This document shows positions 16,461-25,455 of a stretch of DNA of 64,000 nucleotides, piece by piece. The notes under the pieces are model-generated. The model was not told the origin of the DNA. It made no database searches and worked only from the letters and a program-made list of their open reading frames with translations. A program made the position numbers and the translations under genes. The stretch is from Oceanobacillus polygoni (lineage in GTDB: Bacteria; Bacillota; Bacilli; Bacillales; Amphibacillaceae): assembly GCF_008304605.1 (NCBI RefSeq), contig NZ_PIJY01000018.1, forward strand, positions 58,751 through 122,750, written 5' to 3'. Positions within the stretch are counted from its first letter, which is position 1. Every line of letters starts with the position of its first letter.

Positions 16461-17438
16461 ATGAAAGCGTTTGTTTTAGAGCAGGGTGAATTAAAGGTTA
16501 AAGAAATGGATGAGCCTACTGCAGGTCCGCATGATGTTGTCGTTGCATTACGCGCTGCTGGATTAAACCGCAGAGATTTATATATTCCGGATCGTTTAGG
16601 AAGTGATAAAGATGCCTTAATTCTTGGATCGGATGGTGCTGGGGTTATTGAATCTGTTGGAGAAGCAGTAACGAGAGTTCGTGTTGGAGATGAAGTAATT
16701 ATAAATCCGTCGCTCCGTTGGTATGAAAATAGTGATGCACCACCAAAAGGATTCGATATTTTAGGAATGCCTGATCATGGTACATTTGCTGAGAAAATAG
16801 CCTTGTCAGAAGAACAAGTGGAAAAGAAGCCGAGTTATCTATCATGGGAAGAAGCTGGTGTATTTGCACTTGCAGCATTGACTGGCTATCGAGCTCTATT
16901 TACGCAAGGAGAAATTAAAGCAGGTGAAACGGTATTCATTCCTGGAGCAGGAAGCGGGGTTGCAACCTATTTAATTGCTTTCGCTAAAAATGTAGGTGCG
17001 AAAGTAATCGTCACTTCCCGTAGTGAAGAAAAGCGAAACAAAGCCAAAGAGCTTGGAGCTGATATTGCACTGGATACAAATAGTGATTGGAAAAAGGAAC
17101 TAGCAAATGAAACGATTGATTTAGTGATTGATAGTGTCGGTGCAGCAACATTTAACCGTTCCTTGGAAGTATTAAAAAAAGGCGGGCGAATCGTAATTTT
17201 TGGTGCTACAACCGATGATAGTATCGACTTTAATTTACGTGCATTTTTTTATGGACAATATAAATTATTGGGATCAACAATGGGAAGCAGGCAGGAGCTG
17301 CAAGCTGCGCTGAAGCATATGGAAAACTATCAAATGCATCCAGTAGTTGATCAGTCGTTTGCACTTAATGAAGCACAAGCTGCTTTTGACACGTTAAAAG
17401 AGAGCAAACAATTTGGTAAGATTGCCTTACGAATATAG
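16461..17438 (+). CDS. yogA: Zinc-type alcohol dehydrogenase-like / quinone reductase-like MDR enzyme (YogA-like)
   Basis: Medium-chain dehydrogenase/reductase of 325 residues, close to B. subtilis YogA. The N-terminal GroES-like fold begins MKAFVLEQGELKVKEMDEP; the Rossmann core near residue 160 shows FIPGAGSGVATYLI; VIDSVGAATFNRSLEVLKKGGR follows. The structural-zinc Cys cluster is missing, so this is closer to NADPH quinone reductases. The start is ATG 16461 behind AAAGGATGAGG; ATG 16452 would be too close to the ribosome site. Substrate unknown. Confidence 0.85.
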   Translation: MKAFVLEQGELKVKEMDEPTAGPHDVVVALRAAGLNRRDLYIPDRLGSDKDALILGSDGAGVIESVGEAVTRVRVGDEVIINPSLRWYENSDAPPKGFDILGMPDHGTFAEKIALSEEQVEKKPSYLSWEEAGVFALAALTGYRALFTQGEIKAGETVFIPGAGSGVATYLIAFAKNVGAKVIVTSRSEEKRNKAKELGADIALDTNSDWKKELANETIDLVIDSVGAATFNRSLEVLKKGGRIVIFGATTDDSIDFNLRAFFYGQYKLLGSTMGSRQELQAALKHMENYQMHPVVDQSFALNEAQAAFDTLKESKQFGKIALRI

Positions 17439-17462
17439 CACTGCTGAGATAGCTGGTATACA

Positions 17463-17497
17463 AATGGAGTGGTCATCATACGACCGCTCCATTTTCG
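17463..17497 (+). terminator. Rho-independent terminator after the YogA-like gene
   Basis: AATGGAGTGGTC and GACCGCTCCATT form a 12-bp stem (one G-U) with a 7-nt loop, then TTTCG. The short T-run is modest. Confidence 0.75.
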
Positions 17498-17567
17498 ATG
17501 TTTGGTGTAATGTTTCGCATCGTGATTCATGTTTATTATATTTGTTCAGCTAGAGTTGCTTGTCATT

Positions 17568-18101
17568 TCATCTTATTTCAGAATTTACTTTTGCTGCATT
17601 CGAATCGAAGCCAAATTCCGTGACATATCCATTTATGCTCCATACACCAAGCTTTCCTTTTTCTGCCTCAGCTTCAATTTCACGAAATCGATCAACATAT
17701 TTATCATTTGGCGGGAAAACATAGGCCACACGTGCTAGGCCTTCTTCCAAGAGAATTTCGTTAAACATGTCGCCGTCTTTTGTATAAGCATAAGCCAAAA
17801 TACGGTCATAACGATCTCGTAACTCTGTACCATATTCTAGATTGATAGAATCTCCTTTGCTGAACGTATTTTCCATCAGTTTACTAGCTTCTTCGCCAAA
17901 AGGTTGCACCTCATCAGCATTTCGCTTTGTTTCTGGTGTATCCACTAAAAGCAATCGCACATATTCATCTGTCCCATCAATGGTTGCAATGAACGTATCG
18001 CCATCAACAACACGTACAAAGGTTGCATGATCCGAGTCAAAAGCAATACTGCTGCAACCTGATAATAATAAAAGAAAATATATAATTATTAAATTTTTCA
18101 C
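17568..18101 (-). CDS. Secreted thermonuclease-like lipoprotein (SNase fold)
   Basis: Predicted extracellular Ca2+-dependent nuclease tethered as a lipoprotein. The lipobox LLSGC puts the lipidated Cys at residue 16. The staphylococcal-nuclease catalytic triad is present: VRLLLVDTPET with Arg49 and Glu57, and RDRYDRILAYAY with Arg100, corresponding to Arg35, Glu43 and Arg87. Total length is 177, a single SNase domain. The start is GTG 18101 behind GAGAGGGAT. It is a single gene that ends near the yogA terminator. Confidence 0.88.
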   Translation of the reverse strand: MKNLIIIYFLLLLSGCSSIAFDSDHATFVRVVDGDTFIATIDGTDEYVRLLLVDTPETKRNADEVQPFGEEASKLMENTFSKGDSINLEYGTELRDRYDRILAYAYTKDGDMFNEILLEEGLARVAYVFPPNDKYVDRFREIEAEAEKGKLGVWSINGYVTEFGFDSNAAKVNSEIR

Positions 18102-18129
18102 AAGATATCCCTCTCTTAAACTAAATCCT

Positions 18130-18168
18130 AAATACGAGCGTTTGAAAAAATTTCAAACGCTCGTATTT
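18130..18168. terminator. Perfect 18-bp hairpin upstream of the nuclease gene
   Basis: AAATACGAGCGTTTGAAA and its exact complement flank a 3-nt loop. It lies just beyond the stop of the symporter gene (minus strand) and upstream of the nuclease gene, so it ends the symporter transcript. Confidence 0.85.
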
Positions 18169-18170
18169 CA

Positions 18171-19397
18171 CTAATCGACCGAAGTTTCCATCCATTGCCG
18201 TCCTTCAACCTGCCTTGTAACGAGCATACTGGATACAGCGTCACCAGTTGAATTAACCATCGTTGCAGGTGGGTCAACGACAACTCCGATTGCTGATATA
18301 ATTGGTAAAGCTTCAATTGGCAGACCGTATAGTGTTACAATCATCAATTCTCCAATAAAACCGCCGCCAGGTATGCCACTCATGACGATTCCGGAAAGGA
18401 GGGAGACTCCAATTGCAGTTAAGAATGTGTCGAATCCTGTGAAATCCATATTAAATACGCCGAAAACAAAAGCGATCTTTAACATGGCGGAAAGGCAGGA
18501 ACCGTCCATATGTATAGTAGCTCCGAGCGGTATTACGGTTTCTCGAATATCTTTTGGAACACCCATTTGTTTGGTTGCTTGAAGGTTTGCTGGAATAGCT
18601 GCGACACTGCTTCCAGTGCCAAGCGCAGTTGCTGCAGGTGCAAGAATATTTTTCCAAAACCGCGTAATTCCTTTTTTACCACCAGCAATAAATGCATAGC
18701 ATGTAAAACCGATAGCAAAGTAGAGGATCGAAACAGGATAGTAAATAATAATTGCTTTTGCATAATCACCGATTAATGCTGTACCGAATTCCCCAATTAA
18801 AGCTGCAAAATAAGCCCCTAAACCGATAGGTGCATAATACATAACAAGCTGAATGATTTTCATAAATACTTCTGAACCACTTGTTAAAAACTTAGCGAAC
18901 GGCTTTCCTTGCTCACCAGTTAAACCAGTAGCCACTCCAATTAATACAGAAAAAATAATTAGTGCAAGCATATTGGAGCGCGAAAATAAATCTACAAAGT
19001 CCGGGACAGTAAATGTTTCAACAAGTTGATCAGCTAGACTAATTTCTTCAACTTCTTCAGGTTCTATTAATGGTATATCCACACCAGAACCGGGCTGAAA
19101 AATAACTGTAGCTGCAAGCATGAAAAAAGAAGCAATAATCCCTGTAAGGATAAATACAGTCATCATGGAGCCCATAATTTTTCCGAGTCGCTTCATGCTA
19201 TCCATGCTTGCGATTGCGGATGAAATCGTAAAGAAAACGAGTGGAACAACAACCATAAATAAAAGGTTTATAAAGATATCCCCAAGTGGTTTAATCAATG
19301 TAGCTTGTTCACCAAAAATAATACCTATAATTGATCCCACGACAATAGAGGATAACAAAATAATAGGGAAGCGATATGCCTTTATTTTTTCTTTCAC
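18171..19397 (-). CDS. Dicarboxylate/amino acid:cation symporter (DAACS family)
   Basis: Na+- or H+-coupled importer of the glutamate/aspartate/C4-dicarboxylate (GltP/GltT/DctA) family, about 408 residues with eight helices and two hairpins. Hallmarks are VVPLVFFTISSAIASMDS, the serine-rich hairpin TALGTGSSVAAIPAN, the IHMDGSCLSAM motif, and IPGGGFIGELM. The start is probably GTG 19397, 9 nt after AAAAGGA; ATG 19406 abuts that ribosome site. The substrate cannot be fixed between acidic amino acids and C4-dicarboxylates. It is the same strand as the spore operon but is separated from yetF by 79 bp. Confidence 0.88.
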   Translation of the reverse strand: MKEKIKAYRFPIILLSSIVVGSIIGIIFGEQATLIKPLGDIFINLLFMVVVPLVFFTISSAIASMDSMKRLGKIMGSMMTVFILTGIIASFFMLAATVIFQPGSGVDIPLIEPEEVEEISLADQLVETFTVPDFVDLFSRSNMLALIIFSVLIGVATGLTGEQGKPFAKFLTSGSEVFMKIIQLVMYYAPIGLGAYFAALIGEFGTALIGDYAKAIIIYYPVSILYFAIGFTCYAFIAGGKKGITRFWKNILAPAATALGTGSSVAAIPANLQATKQMGVPKDIRETVIPLGATIHMDGSCLSAMLKIAFVFGVFNMDFTGFDTFLTAIGVSLLSGIVMSGIPGGGFIGELMIVTLYGLPIEALPIISAIGVVVDPPATMVNSTGDAVSSMLVTRQVEGRQWMETSVD

Positions 19398-19476
19398 AAC
19401 ATTCATTCCTTTTCGTGTAGATTTTGGATGACTTCTTCTTCTATCGTACACGAAAATGTCTCATGAAAATAGAGTC

Positions 19477-20334
19477 TTATTTTAAATAAGGGTAAATTAG
19501 ATCAATTGCTTGTTGCATTTTTTCACTATTTCTCCTGTAGATCTCCTTTGATTCATGGTTTTCAGTCGCCAGTGTAAAGAGCTCCAAATCTGCTTGGCAC
19601 TTCTTCATCGTAGCTAATAATAGCGGCATTTCAGTTGGTGCTGGAACAGCAATGTGGTCATCAAATAAGTCAACAAAAAGCTGCCCGTCACTATCCGCTT
19701 GACCTAGAAATACATTTTCAATAGCGACATTAAGTTTATCTAGTTCTGTTTCCAGCCAATTCGTATTCAAGGATAAATTTGCTAATGGCTCAAGCAGCAC
19801 TTTTCCATCCATGATAACCGTTTGAGGCTCTTTTTTTGGTGAAAGATTAATCCCCAAATCTTTAGCAGTAAGTGGAAGGTTTTCTCTTTTCGGTAATACA
19901 CTTAATGAACCGGATGGCTCCAACACTGCGAATTCGACATCTGACGCTAGGAAGATATTGTTGTCACGAAGCTTTTCCAGTAAGTCGTCCGTGGAATAGC
20001 CTTCTTTTTTTAGGTTATCCTCCATAATTTTCCCGTCTTGAATGAATACCGTGCTTTTTCCCTCCGTAAAATCTCTGAATGATTTGCTTTTTAAAGCTAT
20101 TTTTTCTACGCCATATGGGACGATGAACCAGATAATCATTCCGATGGCAGCGTATACGAAATTCGTGTTTGGATCAATTGTGTGGATAGCAGCAATTCCG
20201 CCAAGTACAATGCCTGAAATGGTTTCAAAAATATTTAGCTGTGATAACTGCTTTGTACCTAACCATTTGATCATGAAAAATAACAAAGCAATTAACGTTA
20301 GAGACCTTAAAATAACAATAATCCATTCTGGCAT
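19477..20334 (-). CDS. YetF-like DUF421 membrane protein (last gene of the spoVA2mob-like operon)
   Basis: 285 residues: three N-terminal membrane helices (about residues 5-85), a DUF421/YetF cytoplasmic domain containing the FIQDGKI strand and SDVEFAVLEPSGSLSVL, and a C-terminal extension with LDLIYPYLK-like helices not found in the 231-residue B. subtilis YetF. The extension resembles DUF1657 proteins in length and helical pattern, though I cannot prove homology. ATG 20334 follows AAAGGAGTG. DUF421 proteins contribute to spore-membrane and heat-resistance traits when encoded with spoVA genes; the molecular role is unknown. Confidence 0.85.
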   Translation of the reverse strand: MPEWIIVILRSLTLIALLFFMIKWLGTKQLSQLNIFETISGIVLGGIAAIHTIDPNTNFVYAAIGMIIWFIVPYGVEKIALKSKSFRDFTEGKSTVFIQDGKIMEDNLKKEGYSTDDLLEKLRDNNIFLASDVEFAVLEPSGSLSVLPKRENLPLTAKDLGINLSPKKEPQTVIMDGKVLLEPLANLSLNTNWLETELDKLNVAIENVFLGQADSDGQLFVDLFDDHIAVPAPTEMPLLLATMKKCQADLELFTLATENHESKEIYRRNSEKMQQAIDLIYPYLK

Positions 20335-20449
20335 CTGTTTTCACTCCTTTCTACTTACTTGCATAAGGGCAACTAAGGCATTTGCTCAGGAATCTTGTAC
20401 TCCAACGTATAAGGGTTTCTAAGAATCCCTTTAACCAATGCTAGGCTTT

Positions 20450-20647
20450 CTAATATTGCGGTTCCTGTTTAGAAAGCTCAATCACTTGATAATGCAAATC
20501 CTGTTTTACATCTGAAATGATTTGCTCGACTTGCTCGAATACTTGCTTTGCTTGCTCATCCTGAACCTTATTTGCTAGTATTTCAAGACTGGCTTCAACA
20601 CTTTTAATGGATGAATAGCAGCCTTTTACCTGTGAACCGACTGTCAT
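20450..20647 (-). CDS. DUF1657 family protein, 65 aa
   Basis: Small acidic coiled-coil protein of unknown function. It shares the family's opening TVGSQVK and its closing helices (VIELSKQEPQY), and is paralogous to the copy at 23085-23288 at the other end of the operon. ATG 20647 follows GGAG. It is encoded 15 bp downstream of spoVAE and so lies in the same transcript. DUF1657 genes are a marker of spoVA2mob-type operons. Confidence 0.88.
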   Translation of the reverse strand: MTVGSQVKGCYSSIKSVEASLEILANKVQDEQAKQVFEQVEQIISDVKQDLHYQVIELSKQEPQY

Positions 20648-20661
20648 GCGATCAACTCCAA

Positions 20662-21012
20662 TTATCCCTTTGGTTTAAATATAAGAGCGCCAACGACTCC
20701 GAATATAATTGCTGCTGAAATACCAGCACTTGTTACTTCAAACATTCCCGTCACAACTCCAATAATTCCATGCTGCTCGGCTTCCTGCATAGCACCATGG
20801 ACAAGAGAATTACCGAAACTTGTAATCGGTACAGTTGCACCAGCTCCGGCAAAGTCAATCAATGGTTCATACAATCCGAACCCATCAAGAATTGCTCCAC
20901 TAACAACGAGAATGGTTAATGTATGAGCTGGTGATAGTTTGAAAACATCGAACATAATTTGTCCAATAACACATATTAATCCACCGATAAGAAATGCCCA
21001 GAAAAATATCAT
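20662..21012 (-). CDS. spoVAE: Stage V sporulation protein AE (SpoVAE/SpoVAEb)
   Basis: Integral membrane protein of 116 residues with three to four helices; part of the SpoVA channel that moves Ca-dipicolinate into the spore core. It has the SpoVAE elements [50 protein letters not shown] and [15 protein letters not shown]. Its start overlaps the spoVAD stop in ATGA, a sign of translational coupling. Confidence 0.93.
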   Translation of the reverse strand: MIFFWAFLIGGLICVIGQIMFDVFKLSPAHTLTILVVSGAILDGFGLYEPLIDFAGAGATVPITSFGNSLVHGAMQEAEQHGIIGVVTGMFEVTSAGISAAIIFGVVGALIFKPKG

Positions 21013-22022
21013 AAAATCTCACTTCTTTCAATTGATACTGCATGTGCGATACAAGGTATCGGGTCACTCTGTTGCACACTGAGAGGGGAGTGCAAGGAGC
21101 CAGTGGCAACAACTAGTATCCGATTTAAATCTCCTTGTATCAATTGCTTTAAAAAGTGTCCATAAGTTACAACAGCTGAGCAGGCAGAGCCACTTGCGCC
21201 TGCAAGAACAGGCTGCCCTTCTCGATAAATCGTTAATCCACAATCGACGTACTTCTCCTCTTCAATCGGGATATTTCGCTGATGCATGTAATCGAGCGAT
21301 ACTTCTCTCCCGACATGCCCGAGGTCGCCAGTAATAATCAAATCATAAAAAGATGGATCTACATTTCGTTCTTTTAAGTGGACTTCGATTGTATCTGCAG
21401 CTGCAGCAGCCATTGCACCACCCATATTGAATGGATCTGTCATTCCCATATCCACTACTTTTCCAATTGTTGCCGAAGTAACAATTGGACCGACTCCTTC
21501 TTTAGCTACTAGTGCACACCCAGCACCGGTAACAGTCCATTGCGCTGTTGGTGGCTTTTGTCCACCGTATTCAGTCGGGTATCGGAATTGCTTTTCCGCA
21601 GCAGCATTATGGCTGGATGAGCCGCTTAATATATAATTCGCACCATTTCCATTGATAATCGCAGCAGATAATGCCAAGCTTTCCATGGAGGTTGCGCAGG
21701 CGCTGAACAATCCAAAATATGGAAGCCCCATCGTGCTTGCAGCAAAGCTTGTCGGTGTAATCTGATTAATTAAATCCCCACTAATGAAAAATTCTACCTG
21801 TTCCTTATCGATTGGGCTTTTTTTTACAGCGATTTGACAAGCTTCCTCCATCATTGTTTGTTGTGCTTTTTCAAAGGAGTCTTGCTGTAACCATATATCG
21901 TCGTGCAAAATATCAAATGCCTCAGGAATCTTGCCATTTGCTTCAAAAGGTCCTCCGACGGTTCCAGTTGTGAGGATAACAGGCTTGTTTTGGAAAATCC
22001 ATGTCCGGTGTCCAGTAAGCAT
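21009..22022 (-). CDS. spoVAD: Stage V sporulation protein AD (SpoVAD)
   Basis: Dipicolinate-binding SpoVA subunit with a thiolase-like fold, 337 residues. Visible are the thiolase-like core [38 protein letters not shown], and the C-terminal [20 protein letters not shown]. The start is ATG 22022; it shares the A of the spoVAC stop in UAAUG, so the two are coupled. An upstream frame extension to 22037 lies inside spoVAC. This is the second member of the spoVA trio here. Confidence 0.94.
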   Translation of the reverse strand: MLTGHRTWIFQNKPVILTTGTVGGPFEANGKIPEAFDILHDDIWLQQDSFEKAQQTMMEEACQIAVKKSPIDKEQVEFFISGDLINQITPTSFAASTMGLPYFGLFSACATSMESLALSAAIINGNGANYILSGSSSHNAAAEKQFRYPTEYGGQKPPTAQWTVTGAGCALVAKEGVGPIVTSATIGKVVDMGMTDPFNMGGAMAAAAADTIEVHLKERNVDPSFYDLIITGDLGHVGREVSLDYMHQRNIPIEEEKYVDCGLTIYREGQPVLAGASGSACSAVVTYGHFLKQLIQGDLNRILVVATGSLHSPLSVQQSDPIPCIAHAVSIERSEIL

Positions 22023-22501
22023 TACAAACCACCCCATTGTATAAGTATTGTCTTAATTAAAGCTATGACAAAAGCGGCAAATACACCATAAACAATGACG
22101 GGTCCAGCTAATTTCAGCATATTTCCGCCAACACCTAGAATAAAGCCTTCCGTTCGATATTCGATAGCAGCTGAGATAACCGCATTACCAAACCCGGTAA
22201 CAGGTACTGCTGATCCAGCACCAGAGAATTGACCAATTCGGTCATAAAATCCGAATCCTGTTAATAACATTGTTATGAAGATTAGTGTTGCGGTCGTAGG
22301 GTTTCCAGCAGTTTTTTCCGTGAAATGGAAAAAATAAATGTAAAATGTAGTTATGATTTGCCCAATAAAACAAATGAAGCCGCCGACGAGAAAAGCTTTT
22401 ATACAATTTTTTAGAATAGGTCTTTTAACTTCTCTTTTTGATTGAAAATCCTGATACTCCTGTGCTTCAGGGGGGAGGTTTTTCTTTTTCTCATCTGACA
22501 T
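22022..22501 (-). CDS. spoVAC: Stage V sporulation protein AC (SpoVAC)
   Basis: Integral membrane subunit of the SpoVA Ca-dipicolinate channel; in B. subtilis SpoVAC behaves as a mechanosensitive channel. 159 residues: a hydrophilic N-terminal tail, then four helices. Motifs are AFLVGGFICFIGQ, MLLTGFGFYDRIGQFSGAGSAVPVTGFGNAV and MLKLAGPVIVYGVFAAF. ATG 22501 has a weak upstream ribosome site (AAGAGTG). Coupled with spoVAD. Confidence 0.93.
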   Translation of the reverse strand: MSDEKKKNLPPEAQEYQDFQSKREVKRPILKNCIKAFLVGGFICFIGQIITTFYIYFFHFTEKTAGNPTTATLIFITMLLTGFGFYDRIGQFSGAGSAVPVTGFGNAVISAAIEYRTEGFILGVGGNMLKLAGPVIVYGVFAAFVIALIKTILIQWGGL

Positions 22502-22519
22502 TTGTTATCACTCTTTCTA

Positions 22520-22984
22520 CTAGGTCTGTTCCTTCGATAATGTGACAATCTGTTTCAAGCTCTTTTTTAATTTTTTATTTGAAATTTCTCCATCAAGTAT
22601 CTGTTTTTCCAGTTTATCCAGTTCTATAATTATTTTTTTATCTGTAGATAATTCAATTTCTAAATCTTTAAATTCATTTTTCATTTCTTTTTGATATTGC
22701 TTCTGAATTTTTGCTAATTCAAAGCGCTTCATATGCTCAATTTCAATGGCTATTAACATGGTATCATCTGTATTTACCGCCTTTACTGTTGTGATTTCTG
22801 CATGCTTACTAAGGAGGTCTTTTGCATTATTGGATGGTTGCTGATTAATTAGTGCCTCATTCGATATTTTTGTTATATCAATTGTTTCTTCTTTGTTTTT
22901 AGTTGGCTCCATGGATAGGTTATTCCCGCATGCAGTAAGTAAAAGTACGACACCAAGGAATAGAATAAAGATTTTTTTATACAT
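22520..22984 (-). CDS. Sporulation-type lipoprotein (YhcN/YlaJ-like position)
   Basis: Lipoprotein of about 154 residues; the signal peptide ends in the lipobox LLTAC and the mature part is helical and rich in Lys and Glu. Residues around NNAKDLLSKHAEITTVKAVNTDDTMLIAIEIEH resemble the YhcN/YlaJ spore lipoprotein domain, but the match is loose. I start at ATG 22984; the frame is open to TTG 22996. It is placed directly before spoVAC, which is where spoVA2mob operons carry such a lipoprotein. Confidence 0.72.
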   Translation of the reverse strand: MYKKIFILFLGVVLLLTACGNNLSMEPTKNKEETIDITKISNEALINQQPSNNAKDLLSKHAEITTVKAVNTDDTMLIAIEIEHMKRFELAKIQKQYQKEMKNEFKDLEIELSTDKKIIIELDKLEKQILDGEISNKKLKKSLKQIVTLSKEQT

Positions 22985-23084
22985 ATTCACACTCAACTTT
23001 CATTTGAGATATGTAAGAGGCTGTCTCTGGACAACCCCTTTTATATCGGGAAATACATTTTATACGAGCGCTAACACGTTTTGG

Positions 23085-23288
23085 TTATTGTTTATATTGT
23101 GGTTCTTCTTGCTCAATTTGAGCTACTCTTGGTTCAACACTTTGCAGTATGTTCATTGTTTGTTGTGCAGCATTCTGATAGAGCTGCTTTGCTTGTTTAT
23201 TCTCTGTTTGGAGCGCAAACTGTTCAAAGCTTGCTTGTGCACTTTTTAACCCAGCAATTGTTTGTTTTACTTGAGTTGCTACTGTCAT
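23085..23288 (-). CDS. DUF1657 family protein, first gene of the spoVA2mob-like operon
   Basis: 67-residue helical protein, MTVATQVKQT at the start and EPQYKQ at the end, matching the DUF1657 pattern. The start is ATG 23288 with GAGGAGG 7 nt before; the longer frame to 23315 has no ribosome site. It precedes the lipoprotein gene by 100 bp and is the promoter-proximal gene of the operon. Function unknown. I did not find a convincing SigG promoter upstream. Confidence 0.88.
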   Translation of the reverse strand: MTVATQVKQTIAGLKSAQASFEQFALQTENKQAKQLYQNAAQQTMNILQSVEPRVAQIEQEEPQYKQ

Positions 23289-23444
23289 CGAATCCCTCCT
23301 CGAGTATACTTGCACTATTTATGGTGATTCAAAACGACCTTAATATACTTTGTATTTATTTCCATTTCCAGTTAAAATAAGTAAATAATGTTATTTTTGA
23401 AACATTTTAGTCGGTTCATTCGTCCTATATAGTGGAAGATAATT

Positions 23445-23909
23445 TTGGGAGGAGGGGCAGTCATTAGAAGGGCTATTATCTTTGTCATTATTCTAGTGAT
23501 AAGCTTTATTGGGATAGGATTTTTGATTGATGGAAATGGAAAAGGAAAAGGTACGGTTGTTACTGCAACCTCCACGATTGAAGTTGAAGATAATTTTCTT
23601 ATACATATAAGGGTGGAGGATGTAGATGACGGAATTCAAGTGCAATGCTCACTTCAATATATTGGGAGAGAAGACATTTTACTCGAACATCAAACGCCAT
23701 TAGTATCTGCTTTTTTCGATGAAACCATACATGATTTTACAGAAGATAAGGTAGCGAAGACACTTCACCAGGGTAGTATTTATCATCAACCAACAATATT
23801 ACTTCCTTATCCAGAAATACCAGATTTAGATTTAAAAATTTTTGCTAAGTTCTGGGTCGATGAAGAACTTATAACTATCCAACATAATGAGCAATTGGAG
23901 TTCGACTAA
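23445..23909 (+). CDS. Membrane-anchored protein of unknown function, about 154 aa
   Basis: One N-terminal hydrophobic helix (IIFVIILVISFIGIGFLI) followed by an extracytoplasmic, acidic beta-rich domain. No family recognised. The start is uncertain: TTG 23445 has only TGGAAG upstream, while a very strong GGGAGGAGGGG lies inside the frame and points to 23460-23463, where the codons are GTC and ATT. It is divergent from the spoVA2mob-like operon and ends in a convergent terminator with nfrA. Confidence 0.7.
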   Translation: MGGGAVIRRAIIFVIILVISFIGIGFLIDGNGKGKGTVVTATSTIEVEDNFLIHIRVEDVDDGIQVQCSLQYIGREDILLEHQTPLVSAFFDETIHDFTEDKVAKTLHQGSIYHQPTILLPYPEIPDLDLKIFAKFWVDEELITIQHNEQLEFD

Positions 23910-23910
23910 A

Positions 23911-23944
23911 AAAACGATGTATTCGGGCAGAATACATCGTTTTT
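23911..23944. terminator. Convergent 14-bp hairpin terminator
   Basis: AAAACGATGTATTC pairs perfectly with GAATACATCGTTTT around a 5-nt loop. A and T runs flank it, so it serves both convergent genes. Confidence 0.88.
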
Positions 23945-23963
23945 AACATTTTATATCAGCTTT

Positions 23964-24710
23964 TTATTTTTTATTGAATCCTTTTTGTTTTACAAATGGT
24001 GTTACATCCATTCTTGTTGGTTCACTGAATTTGCGTAACATTTGATCAGACCATGTATCTATTTTCGTATTCGAAGAGCGTGTTTCATAATACTGCTTCA
24101 TCTCATTATCATATGCTTCAATATGTTTTTGCTGCTCATGAAATGGTGAGTATTTATTTTCATGATAAATGGCTTCCAGAGGAAGTCTCGGTTTAATGTC
24201 AGGTTGATGATCTGGATAGCCAACAACAAGCCCGAAAAGTGGGATAACATGCTCAGGCAATTCTAGAAGTTCATTTACACGATTAATATCATTTCGTAAA
24301 CTGCCGATATAGCATATACCAAGTCCCATTGATTCAGCAGCTAGTGCCGCGTTTTGTGCAGCAAGCGTGGCATCAATCGTAGCAACAATAAATTGCTCCG
24401 TGCTTTCTAAATTATCCGCAATGGTAACTTTTTCATCAGCATTTGCAAGCTGATAAATTCGATGTAAATCCCCACAAAACATATATAAATGAGCGTTATT
24501 TTTTACATGTGAATGTCCAGATACTTTATAAAGCTCTTCCTTCAATGCGTTATCCGTTATTCCGATTATGGTATATGCCATCACATTACTGGATGTGGAA
24601 GCCTGTTGAGCAGCTTTGACAATTGTATGTATTTGCTCTTTCGTTAATGCTTCATCTTTGAATTTTCGAATGGAACGATGATTAAGTATGGTTTCAATGG
24701 TTTGGTTCAT
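23964..24710 (-). CDS. nfrA: NfrA-like FMN-dependent NAD(P)H oxidoreductase
   Basis: Nitroreductase-family flavoprotein, 248 residues, matching B. subtilis NfrA1 from end to end (MNxTIETILNHRSIR, AAQxASTSS, AAQNAALAAESMGLGICYIGS, KGFNK). NfrA uses NADPH, reduces nitro compounds, FMN and quinones, and is linked to oxidative stress. ATG 24710 follows AGGAGGCTT. A lipoprotein gene lies 22 bp upstream on the same strand, so they may be co-transcribed. Confidence 0.92.
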   Translation of the reverse strand: MNQTIETILNHRSIRKFKDEALTKEQIHTIVKAAQQASTSSNVMAYTIIGITDNALKEELYKVSGHSHVKNNAHLYMFCGDLHRIYQLANADEKVTIADNLESTEQFIVATIDATLAAQNAALAAESMGLGICYIGSLRNDINRVNELLELPEHVIPLFGLVVGYPDHQPDIKPRLPLEAIYHENKYSPFHEQQKHIEAYDNEMKQYYETRSSNTKIDTWSDQMLRKFSEPTRMDVTPFVKQKGFNKK

Positions 24711-24732
24711 TTATAAAAGCCTCCTTATTTAG

Positions 24733-25455
24733 TTATTCTGAGTATATACTAAAAACAGTATTAGCTGTAGGACTATCATTGGTTTGTTGCCACTCTGTAA
24801 GGAGTTCGATAGTCGGTTCCATGATGTCTGGTGTAACGATTGTAATGCTCTCATTATCTACCCATTCAATGTAGATAAATGGCCACTTATAATTTAAAAT
24901 AGTATCATTACTTGTTTCATTATTCAAAGAAAGTAACTTCCAGTTGGCTAAATCAACAACAACAATTGTATCTAAATTGTTGTCGGTTGAATGAAATCGA
25001 CTAAAATGAAGAACGATTTTAGATTCATCTGGTGAGAGAATGAAATTACTGAATTTTGCTATATCCGCAACAAGATAAGCTAATTTTTCATTCGTTGGAT
25101 GAAAAATTAGATAGGAGCATAAATCTTGAACACAGGAAAACTCCAGTAAATAGATGTCATGAACTTCCGATGATATCCTTTCTAAATGCATCTCATAAAT
25201 GGCTTGTTTTCGATTATTGACCCCATTGAGGTATTCATTCAAAATAGGTACCATTTTTAGGCTAATTAGAATTTGTTCATCTTCCAGAGAAAACTCAATA
25301 AAATCCTCGCTTTCCTCTTCTTCTTGCTGTTCAATAAGTACAGGATCTTTTTCTGTTTCGTCTGGAACCGTATCAACCTTTTCGATAATAGCTGGAGTAG
25401 AACCGGAACAACCTGTTAAAAGTAATAATATGAACAAGGGAATCCATTTCATCAT
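24733..25455 (-). CDS. Lipoprotein of unknown function, 240 aa
   Basis: Lipobox LLTGC follows MMKWIPLFILLL, so it is exported and lipidated. The mature part is acidic with a Glu-rich linker (EQQEEEESEDFIEFSLEDEQ) followed by a beta-rich region, including LVADIAKFSNFILSPDESKIVLHFSRF, that recalls a single beta-propeller blade repeat (TolB-like). No family confidently assigned. ATG 25455 follows GGAG. It lies just upstream of nfrA. Confidence 0.75.
   Translation of the reverse strand: MMKWIPLFILLLLTGCSGSTPAIIEKVDTVPDETEKDPVLIEQQEEEESEDFIEFSLEDEQILISLKMVPILNEYLNGVNNRKQAIYEMHLERISSEVHDIYLLEFSCVQDLCSYLIFHPTNEKLAYLVADIAKFSNFILSPDESKIVLHFSRFHSTDNNLDTIVVVDLANWKLLSLNNETSNDTILNYKWPFIYIEWVDNESITIVTPDIMEPTIELLTEWQQTNDSPTANTVFSIYSE

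Noticed and set aside
23289..23330. SigG promoter before the first DUF1657 gene
   Set aside because: GAATC and TATACTC are 17 bp apart, but transcription would begin inside the ribosome site, so mRNA would lack it.
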